Notes under the pieces: generated by a model
What the model saw: the letters and a program-made list of their open reading frames with translations, nothing else
Databases searched by the model: none
Told to the model about the DNA's origin: nothing
Made by a program: the position numbers and the translations under genes
Shown: positions 7,801 to 12,426 of the stretch, piece by piece
How positions within the stretch are numbered: position 1 is the first letter of the stretch
How the letters are laid out: each line of letters starts with the position of its first letter
Source of the DNA: DATCJU01 sp036562635
GTDB taxonomy: Bacteria > Actinomycetota > Actinomycetes > Mycobacteriales > Pseudonocardiaceae
NCBI GenBank assembly: GCA_036562635.1
Contig: DATCJU010000128.1
Coordinates: 1-12,426 of the forward strand
DNA length: 12,426 nucleotides
Reading direction: 5' to 3'

Positions 7801-8917
7801 GGGCGAGCTGGATGAGGGGGGCGAGCGCGTCGAGGGCGTCTACCGCGTCCGGGTCCAGCGCCTCCTCCAGCTGGTCGATGACGAGCAGCAGCTCGGCTTT
7901 GCCGGTCCGGCGGAGAACCTCGTCGACTACTTCGCGCAGCCGGTCCTCGGTGAGGGACTCGGCCAGTACCGGTCGTTCCTTGAGCTGGGCCGCGACGCTC
8001 ATGCCGGGTTCCAGCAGTTCCAGCAGCGCCCCGGCGATCTCGTGCCGTGCATTGCTGCCTGGGCGGACCGGGCCGGCGATGGCCAGGTCGTGCTGCCGCC
8101 GGAGGCGGGGGAGAACCCCGGCGGCAATCAACGAGGACTTCCCGTAGCCGGAGGGGCCGACCACTGCGTTGACCGGGCGGAGCCGGACCGCTCTGGCCAC
8201 GTCCTCGGCGAGGACATCGCGGCCGAAGAACAGCGCCGCATCCTCCTCGCGGAAGCTCTGCAGGCCCCGGTAGGGGCTCGGCGGGACGGGTGTGGTCGGG
8301 GCGCGCAGTGGGGGCCAGATGTCCAGGAGTGTCTGGCTCGGCACGACGAACCCGGTGCGCAAATCCGGAGGAGCGGCCGCGGCCACCACCATCCCGACCA
8401 CGGCGCCCAGCTCGTCGTCCCACACGGGACTTCCGCTGAACCCGGCCTGGATGCCGAAACCGGTTGTGTGATCGTCGTTGACCTGGACCAGGCCACCGGC
8501 CTGCCTGCCCAGGAGCTGCCCGGTCGCCCAGACTCCGTCGTCGTACCCGTCGGGCACACCAAAGATCCGGACCTGGTTTCCCCAGACCAGGGGCTGGTCG
8601 AGCAGCGGAACCGGGGTGGCGTCCCTCGGAGGTCGACCGGCTAATCGGAGGACGGCGACGTCGTCGGGCGCCTCGGAGCCGTACGGACGCCACGCGACCA
8701 CCTGCGCGGTGAGCCGGGGGCGATGGGGCGAGAGCAAGAACTCGACCGTGACCGGTTCGGTCGGCTCTTCGACGTGGTTGTCCGGCAGGTCCAGAGCCCG
8801 GCAGACCACGTGGGCGCAGGTCACCACCGTGTCGTCCGCGGCGAGAAAGCCCAGGCCGACCGGGCCGTCGGGGCCGTGGAGAGCCACGATCGCCGCGTCG
8901 GAGACGGACCCGGCCAT
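4817..8917 (-). CDS. Trypsin-like protease - nSTAND1 NTPase - transmembrane - WD40 propeller protein
   Basis: The protein has 1366 residues. Residues 1-205 are a trypsin-fold serine protease with an intact-looking triad: His36 in TCAHVV, Asp86 in DDVAVLRL, Ser161 in GFSGSP. No signal peptide precedes it, so it is probably cytosolic. The STAND module starts at PYRGLQSFREEDAALFFGRD (about 215-234). It has Walker A GPSGYGKSS at 254-262, Walker B LLLVIDQLEE at 343-352, the arginine-bearing IRSDFLDR and the winged-helix hallmark ELAHEALITHW at about 556-566. One short hydrophobic helix (AALIIITFLIGFLTW, about 650-664) follows a basic stretch. From about 730 to 1325 there are degenerate WD40 blades (TLWRSVDG, RVWDLDG, SVWDLATG, ELWDLNS). 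The start at 8917 was chosen because GGAGG lies five bases before it; an ATG 18 codons upstream lacks this. Inferred role: the propeller senses a signal, NTP-dependent oligomerisation follows, and the protease cleaves a target, perhaps leading to cell suicide. The physiological target is unknown. Confidence 0.92.
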   Translation of the reverse strand: MAGSVSDAAIVALHGPDGPVGLGFLAADDTVVTCAHVVCRALDLPDNHVEEPTEPVTVEFLLSPHRPRLTAQVVAWRPYGSEAPDDVAVLRLAGRPPRDATPVPLLDQPLVWGNQVRIFGVPDGYDDGVWATGQLLGRQAGGLVQVNDDHTTGFGIQAGFSGSPVWDDELGAVVGMVVAAAAPPDLRTGFVVPSQTLLDIWPPLRAPTTPVPPSPYRGLQSFREEDAALFFGRDVLAEDVARAVRLRPVNAVVGPSGYGKSSLIAAGVLPRLRRQHDLAIAGPVRPGSNARHEIAGALLELLEPGMSVAAQLKERPVLAESLTEDRLREVVDEVLRRTGKAELLLVIDQLEEALDPDAVDALDALAPLIQLALDPAAPLRVLLAIRSDFLDRALARPELAAGLRAVETVGAMTTDQLRAAVTGPLPEGFRFEDELDSLIVTEVRHAPGQLPLLQFVLNELWQRQVNRMLTHQAYRELGGVSGALARYAEEHGWNRLTEQERVVARRMFTQLVRVEPDLPPTRRAVRRSELGEEAWQLAQRMVAARLLVSGRRETVELAHEALITHWDRLREWVEQNREFQIWKEGFRELVEQWQRSGRSEPTLLSKEDLAKARYWGRRRAEDLTPDEREFLHSALRARYQRQVARFGQPAALIIITFLIGFLTWTSDTVDNPAEKLASNLPAQHRNTPEVLHKVLTAYNTDPADETVLESLFEQYLDTYPLELVLTEPGFDGTLDHLATSADGSVLVTGSAKGATLWRSVDGQKVPTTLQLPAPDDIAVSPDGTIIAVGANRRIHLLDNTGRELTSITVAPHGDGPPAPLTVAVGNDAVAAWLIGEELVRVWDLDGKQLGEVPVGQVMGVDLWLAQGSRLVVRVVESGEIRTGDFRSGQLHTVEEGSQVAAVNAAGTTLATCRRVGEEHSLVRVRSLTEQHQVTEHTWRGDYCGFLHLDPQGTHLVLPYRSSYEVLVYDVTAQQSCCRYHPVSVTGSVPPPVAAVVTAPGGLRALHLGPQSVYVHAVPFDQLDTYPPDTRAGAVHPDGTYLATSWYHADSGRSVVTLWRSQDHRAAERIIVTGMVSQLEFAPRGDHLAVGFADRHDVEIHEVPSLRLVHTLSFPAQENLAPPLVRFDDRGHVLTSHGGQLSVWDLATGQQVGAPLPAPAPDGLGGAVPFTALPGSSRVVVVSPNRHGLDVTDLDTHRTTRVPVEDVVTVVATPAPGRVLLFRRQADRSVLELWDLNSPQPAGKLLFNGLHRDMPGEELRALVGFDPTRRWIVLAREHYLYTWDYDGEPRWRLDAAGSPAALAIAGGIALARDFSGAPLAAISLNPETWKRHLCSLIGNPERAELTNLPSGVGLDDLRTTGLCTTGG
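4823..4839. terminator. Perfect 6-bp hairpin in the convergent gene junction
   Basis: GCCTGT-CGTGC-ACAGGC forms a perfect 6-bp stem with a five-base loop. It lies 23 bases after the Trypco1 stop codon and overlaps the last codons of the convergent protease gene. There is no T-run on either side, so it would be a U-less actinobacterial-type terminator for the plus-strand transcript. It might also simply be coding sequence. Confidence 0.35.
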
Positions 8918-9035
8918 GCGCCCCTCCGATCGCCGGTGTGCCGCGGGGAGTCCCGCTCCGTACTCGATCATCCACCTGGAGTCACTACCGGTACACCGTA
9001 GCGCGGCGGGCCGTGCGACCTGGTCGATTCGAACG

Positions 9036-9053
9036 GATCATGGTGATCATGGT
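9036..9053. repeat. Exact 9-bp tandem direct repeat upstream of the protease-STAND gene
   Basis: GATCATGGT occurs twice back to back, 118 bases before the protease start codon in its 254-base upstream region. It could be part of a regulator site. No -10/-35 pair could be assigned with confidence in this gap. Confidence 0.3.
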
Positions 9054-9171
9054 TCGGGCAGGTGTCGGCGCCCGGCTCGGGATGGGGCAGAGCGACAACA
9101 CGCTCGGTGCTCCTGCCACCTTCGACGGTCGATGTCGGTGACGGGGCAGGAGGGGCAGTTCCGGGCGGGAG

Positions 9172-9378
9172 CTAATGGTGGTGTGCTCGCCGCCAGAGTG
9201 AGCCGCCCAGGCCGAGGGCGATGAGGGCCGCGAACCCGGCCAGGATGAGCGGGTAGAGGGCGCCTTGCTCGCGGACCAGAGAGGTGATGAGCAGCGCCAC
9301 CAGGGCGATCACGGTGATCACCCCGGCCGTGACCTTCAGCTTGTAGGGCAGGTCGATGCGGTTCTGTGGCGTGGTCAT
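9172..9378 (-). CDS. Small two-helix membrane protein, function unknown
   Basis: This 68-residue protein has two hydrophobic helices at about 17-35 (VTAGVITVIALVALLITSLV) and 40-60 (LYPLILAGFAALIALGLGG). A short basic loop (REQG) separates them, and the C-terminus is basic and histidine-rich (WRRAHHH). The ATG at 9378 was chosen because GGAGG lies six to seven bases upstream; the longer frame to 9429 adds only arginine/glycine-rich sequence without a binding site. With charged residues at both ends, a hairpin with both termini in the cytoplasm is likely. It is on the same strand as the protease-STAND gene but 254 bases upstream of it, so co-transcription is uncertain, and it is divergent from the secreted-protein operon. 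I do not recognise a named family. Confidence 0.75.
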   Translation of the reverse strand: MTTPQNRIDLPYKLKVTAGVITVIALVALLITSLVREQGALYPLILAGFAALIALGLGGSLWRRAHHH

Positions 9379-9447
9379 GGCCGCCTCCGGTGGGTCATGT
9401 CCTTCTCCACGGCTACCCGCGCCCCGCATCGGGCGAACCCGGAACCG

Positions 9448-9472
9448 GTGGGCGCCGGGCTGCTCCGCCCAC
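9448..9472. promoter_or_regulatory. 7-bp-stem hairpin in the divergent intergenic region
   Basis: GTGGGCG pairs perfectly with CGCCCAC across an 11-base loop. It lies between the small membrane protein gene and the secreted-protein operon, in a 219-base gap where promoters for both directions must sit. It may be a regulator site or an attenuating structure. High GC makes chance formation plausible. Confidence 0.25.
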
Positions 9473-9597
9473 AGCTCCCGCGATCTTTACCGAACCCGAA
9501 CATTGCGCCCACGGTGGTCGAACACGTCTCACGCACGCTGGATCGTGCCCGGCCGGATCGCCGGGACCGAGAACATCACCGAGGGACAGGAGGAACC

Positions 9598-10020
9598 ATG
9601 CCCGTCCGTACGTGGGGTCGTCGCGCCGTCGTCGCCGGATGCGCCGCCGCCATCGGGCTCGCCGCCCTGACGCCGGTCGCGTGGGCCGAGTCCACCGACT
9701 CCACCACCCCCGGCTACGCGCCGATCACCCTCACCCCCGAGGAGTCCCAGCGTCTGTGCGCGGAGGTGCTGCCCCGACTGACCGAGCGGGCCGACCGGTT
9801 GACCGAGCGCATCCAGGGCGGGGCTGATGTGAAGGGCTCCGCGGCCTGGCTGCGGGAGCGGGCCCGGCAGCAGCGGGAGAAGGGCCACCCGAAGGTGGCG
9901 GAGCGGCTGGAGCAGCGGGCCGAGCGCCGCGCCGGACGGCTCGACGACCTGCAGCGGATCACGCAGCGGCTGAACGACTTCCGCACCCGCCACTGCCAGG
10001 TCGTGGAGGGCACCAGGTGA
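9598..10020 (+). CDS. Small secreted helical protein with two cysteines
   Basis: This 140-residue precursor has a clear signal peptide: basic MPVRTWGRRA, a hydrophobic core, and a likely signal peptidase I site after AWA at residue 30. The mature part is rich in Arg and Glu and appears almost wholly helical (for example EESQRLC, RLEQRAERRAGRLDDL). Cys54 and Cys133 near its two ends could form a disulphide that closes a helical bundle. The start is set by AGGAGG four bases before the ATG. Its stop overlaps the start of the lipoprotein gene (GTGA), and response regulator and kinase genes follow, so it is the first gene of a four-gene operon. From memory, similar small exported helical proteins accompany two-component genes in Pseudonocardiales. 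A role as periplasmic modulator or output of that system is inferred; no enzymatic motif is seen. Confidence 0.85.
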   Translation: MPVRTWGRRAVVAGCAAAIGLAALTPVAWAESTDSTTPGYAPITLTPEESQRLCAEVLPRLTERADRLTERIQGGADVKGSAAWLRERARQQREKGHPKVAERLEQRAERRAGRLDDLQRITQRLNDFRTRHCQVVEGTR

Positions 10021-10235
10021 ATCGCCTTCGCCGCCTGGCGACCACGCTGACCGTGCTCGCCACCCTCGGTGTCGGCCTGGCCGGCTGTGGGGACACCCAG
10101 ACCTCGCCGCCCGTCCCCACCGGCCCCGGTGTCGTCACCCAGGACGCGGGTGTCACGGATGTCGACCAGCTCGCCGACATCGAAGCCACCCTGGACGCGA
10201 TCGAGTCGGAGATGGCCGGGGACGACACCCCCTGA
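10017..10235 (+). CDS. Small lipoprotein
   Basis: This 72-residue precursor has a lipoprotein signal: basic MNRLRRL, a hydrophobic stretch and the lipobox LAGC with Cys24 as the lipidated residue. The mature part is about 49 residues: a Thr/Pro-rich linker and a short acidic helix (DVDQLADIEATLDAIESEM). The GTG start overlaps the previous stop as GTGA, which implies translational coupling. It probably sits on the outer face of the membrane next to the kinase sensor domain, and could tether or bind the secreted protein encoded just before it. No known domain was recognised. Confidence 0.82.
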   Translation: MNRLRRLATTLTVLATLGVGLAGCGDTQTSPPVPTGPGVVTQDAGVTDVDQLADIEATLDAIESEMAGDDTP

Positions 10236-10276
10236 CGGGTGGCAGGATGCGGACGCGTCGTCCCCGGGAGTGCTCG

Positions 10277-10969
10277 ATGACCACTACCGCGCACCGCGGT
10301 CGCGGCCTGGTCCTGGTGGTGGAGGACGAGGCCGCGATCGCCGAGCTGCTCGCCCTCTACCTGCGTCGTGACGGTTTCGGCGTGCACGTCGAGACCGACG
10401 GGGACGCCGCGCTGGCCGCGGTGCGCCGGCTGCGCCCCGTGGCCGTGGTGCTGGACATCGGTATCCCGGGCACCGACGGGATCGAGGTGTGCCGGACGCT
10501 GCGCGCCGCGGGCGACTGGACGCCGGTGCTGTTCGTCACCGCCCGCGACGACGAGGTGGATCGGCTGCTCGGCCTGGAGATCGGCGCGGACGACTACGTC
10601 ACCAAGCCGTTCAGCCCGCGCGAGGTGGTGGCCCGGGTGCGCACCGTGCTGCGGCGTGCCGCGCAGGCCGTGCCGTCCGAGGTGCTCACCGTCGGCACCA
10701 CCCGGGTGGACGTCACGCGGCGCCGGGTGTGGGCGGGGGAGCGGGAGGTCACGTTGACCCCCACCGAGTTCGACCTGCTCACCCACCTGATGCGCCAGCC
10801 GGGACGGGTGTTCGAGCGGGCGCAGCTGCTCAGCGCGGTGTGGAGTTACACCTCCGCCGCCGGCACCCGCACCGTCGACGTCCACGTGGCCCAGCTGCGC
10901 GCCAAGCTGGGCGAGCACAGTCCGATCCGCACGGTGCGCGGTGTCGGCTACGCGGCGGACGAGACGTGA
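10277..10969 (+). CDS. OmpR/PhoB-family response regulator
   Basis: This is a 230-residue two-domain regulator. The receiver domain occupies 10-125, with acidic residues Glu16-Asp17, phospho-acceptor Asp60 in VVLDIGIPG, the Thr88 switch (FVTAR) and Lys110 in YVTKPF. The C-terminal winged-helix DNA-binding domain has LTPTEFDLLTHLM, RVFERAQLLSAVW and the recognition helix TRTVDVHVAQLRAKLG, ending VRGVGYAADE. The ATG at 10277 has GGGAG seven bases upstream; an in-frame ATG at 10247 is less well supported. It lies 41 bases after the lipoprotein gene and overlaps the kinase gene by GTGA. It is the cognate partner of that kinase and may regulate its own operon. Confidence 0.94.
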   Translation: MTTTAHRGRGLVLVVEDEAAIAELLALYLRRDGFGVHVETDGDAALAAVRRLRPVAVVLDIGIPGTDGIEVCRTLRAAGDWTPVLFVTARDDEVDRLLGLEIGADDYVTKPFSPREVVARVRTVLRRAAQAVPSEVLTVGTTRVDVTRRRVWAGEREVTLTPTEFDLLTHLMRQPGRVFERAQLLSAVWSYTSAAGTRTVDVHVAQLRAKLGEHSPIRTVRGVGYAADET

Positions 10970-12369
10970 GCGGGACCCGTCGCCGTGCCTCGCTGGCCTC
11001 CCGGATCACCGCGCTGTGCCTGGCGGTGGCCGGGGTGGCCGTGCTGGTGGCCGGTCTGGTGTCCGCCGGGCTGGTGCGGTCCGCGGCCGAGGACGTGTTG
11101 CACCGGTCGCTGGTCGCCCAGGCCGACGTGGTGGCCGGGCAGGCCGAGGAGACCGGGCTGGGCAGCCGGTTGGGCCTGGGCCGGGTGGCGCAGGTGCTGC
11201 GTGGACAGGGCATCTCCATCGTGGTGCGCGGCCCACGGGGGCGACTGTCCGGGGACGACGAACGCGCGGTCCGGGCCGCCGCCGAGGCCGGGCTGCGGGA
11301 GATCGGCCCGGGCGGGTCGGCCTCGGCCACCCAGGTGGTGGACGGGCAGGAGTTCCTGGTGGAGCTGCGCGGCCTGGAGTCGCGGGAGACCGCGTTCGCC
11401 CTGGTGGAGCCGGTGCGGACGGCCCGGGACACCCAGCGCGGGCTGGTGCGGAACATCCTGCTCGCGCTCGGTGTCGGGCTGCTGCTGGCCGCGGGGGCGG
11501 GCCTGCTCCTGGCCCGGGTGCTGGCCCGCCCGCTGCGGCACGTCGCCGAGGTGGCGGGTGCGATGCGGCAGGGGCGGCGGGACCTGCGGGTGCCGGTGGA
11601 GGGCCCGGCCGAGGTGGCCGAGGTGGCGCGGGCGGTGAACGAGCTGGCCGACGCCCTCCGGTACAGCGAGTCCCGCCAGCGGGAGTTCCTGCTGTCGGTG
11701 TCGCACGAGCTGCGCACCCCGCTGACCGCGGTGCGCGGGTTCGCCGAGTCGCTGGCCGACGGGGTGAGCACCGGGGAGGACGCCCGGCGCGCGGGGGAGG
11801 TGATCCAGCAGGAGGCACAGCGGCTGGAGCGGCTGGTCACCGACCTGCTGGAACTGGCCCGGTTGGGCGCCGACGAGTTCCGCCTGGACCTGGCGGAGGT
11901 CGACCTGGCGGACCTGGTGCGGCACGGTGCCGAGGTGTGGCGGGAACGCTGTGCTCGACAGGGGGCACGGTTCGTGCTCCAGGAGCCGGGGACACCCGTG
12001 GTGTGTCGGGTGGACCCGCGCCGGTTGCGCCAGGTGCTCGACGCGCTCGCCGACAACGCGCTGCGCGTGCTGCCCGAGGGGGCCCCGCTGGTGGTGTCGT
12101 TGACGCGGGCAGAGGGCGGGGCCGCCGTGCTGCAGGTGCGGGACGGCGGGCCCGGGCTGGCACCGGAGGACTACCCGATCGCCTTCGAGCGCGGTGCGCT
12201 GCACGCCCGCTACCGGGGGAAACGCCCCGTGGGATCCGGGGTCGGTCTGGCGTTGGCGCACGCCCTGGTGACCCGGATGGGCGGCACCATCCAGGCCGGC
12301 CCCGCGCCCGAGGGCGGGGCGGCGTTCACCATCACCCTGCCCACGGTGCCCACCCCGATGGGCCGGTAG
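10966..12369 (+). CDS. HAMP-domain sensor histidine kinase
   Basis: This 467-residue inner-membrane kinase has TM1 at about 13-37, an extracytoplasmic sensor region of about 120 residues (38-160) and TM2 at about 161-185. The HAMP linker at about 186-238 contains RPLRHVAEVAGAMRQG. The dimerisation/phospho-acceptor helix has SVSHELRTPL with His247. The ATP-binding domain has N box LADNALR (Asn364), G1 DGGPGLAP at 393-400 and G2 GSGVGLAL at 423-430. The FERGALHARYRG lid resembles a subset of actinobacterial kinases. The GTG start overlaps the regulator stop codon (GTGA). It should phosphorylate Asp60 of the regulator encoded just before it. The sensor region has no named domain that I recognise; the secreted protein and lipoprotein of the same operon are candidate partners. 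Confidence 0.94.
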   Translation: MSGTRRRASLASRITALCLAVAGVAVLVAGLVSAGLVRSAAEDVLHRSLVAQADVVAGQAEETGLGSRLGLGRVAQVLRGQGISIVVRGPRGRLSGDDERAVRAAAEAGLREIGPGGSASATQVVDGQEFLVELRGLESRETAFALVEPVRTARDTQRGLVRNILLALGVGLLLAAGAGLLLARVLARPLRHVAEVAGAMRQGRRDLRVPVEGPAEVAEVARAVNELADALRYSESRQREFLLSVSHELRTPLTAVRGFAESLADGVSTGEDARRAGEVIQQEAQRLERLVTDLLELARLGADEFRLDLAEVDLADLVRHGAEVWRERCARQGARFVLQEPGTPVVCRVDPRRLRQVLDALADNALRVLPEGAPLVVSLTRAEGGAAVLQVRDGGPGLAPEDYPIAFERGALHARYRGKRPVGSGVGLALAHALVTRMGGTIQAGPAPEGGAAFTITLPTVPTPMGR

Positions 12370-12399
12370 TCGGCTCGCGGGGCTTCTCCGGCACGGGGG

Positions 12400-12426
12400 T
12401 CAGAGGTCGAGCCGGCCCGCCTTGAC
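12400..12426 (-). CDS. Possible 3' end of a convergent gene (last nine codons)
   Basis: On the minus strand the window edge reads VKAGRLDL followed by a TGA at 12400-12402, converging on the kinase gene with a 30-base gap. Sequence and spacing look like a genuine C-terminus, but eight residues are too few to identify a family and could be chance. Confidence 0.35.
   Translation of the reverse strand, partial: VKAGRLDL

Noticed and set aside
7119..8975. A 618-codon minus-strand frame overlapping the protease-STAND gene
   Set aside because: It is an Arg/Pro/Gly-rich shadow in another frame of a gene whose own frame carries complete protease and NTPase motifs.
9020..9040. A T-loop-like GTTCGAATC on the minus strand, suggesting a tRNA
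   Set aside because: The flanking five bases do not pair as a T stem and no acceptor, D or anticodon arms can be found around it.
9540..9560. Direct repeat GGATCG spaced 15 bases before the secreted-protein operon, as a possible response-regulator box
   Set aside because: OmpR-type sites usually repeat at about 11 bases, and six bases of GC-rich sequence recurring is not significant.

Overview
The base composition is strongly GC-rich, GTG starts are frequent, and the gene families are those of actinomycetes. The window therefore looks like a chromosomal segment of an actinomycete, probably Pseudonocardiales or a Streptomyces-like relative; this is an inference, because no rRNA or other marker gene is present. 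I count ten protein genes or gene parts, one pseudogene and a possible gene fragment at the right edge. No tRNA, rRNA, CRISPR array or insertion sequence was recognised.

Left part (1-1933, minus strand): a large partial gene encodes a protein of tandem 48-49 residue repeats (a beta-helix-like family that often carries the label 'oxidoreductase'). Immediately upstream of it lies a decayed, internally deleted paralogue. The two share their 5' ends almost word for word, so they are a tandem duplication. Next, on the plus strand, is a complete type II NADH dehydrogenase (2058-3413).

Centre (3454-8917): three genes of conflict- or defence-type character. On the minus strand is a protein with a degenerate formylglycine-generating-enzyme (FGE)-like fold. 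Divergent from it on the plus strand is a small Trypco1 (trypsin-co-occurring domain) protein. Convergent with that, only 17 bases away, is a 1366-residue minus-strand protein with the order trypsin-like protease, STAND NTPase, one membrane helix, WD40 propeller. Trypco1 proteins are known as genomic partners of trypsin/STAND proteins, so the large protease and the small protein are probably one functional system. Its likely logic is a sensor propeller controlling an NTP-dependent switch that in turn controls a protease. The FGE-like gene may be a third component. This is the most interesting part of the window.

Right part (9172-12369): a 68-residue two-helix membrane protein (minus strand) is divergent from a tight plus-strand operon. 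The operon encodes a small secreted helical protein with two cysteines, a small lipoprotein (overlapping by GTGA), an OmpR-type response regulator and a HAMP sensor histidine kinase (again overlapping by GTGA). The two exported proteins probably act outside the membrane with the kinase, as ligand, modulator or output. At the right edge the last nine codons of a convergent minus-strand gene may be present.

No stretch over 300 bases lacks a gene. The longer intergenic gaps are 8918-9171, which holds an exact 9-bp tandem direct repeat, and 9379-9597, which holds a 7-bp-stem hairpin. The gap at 4234-4409 shows nothing convincing.
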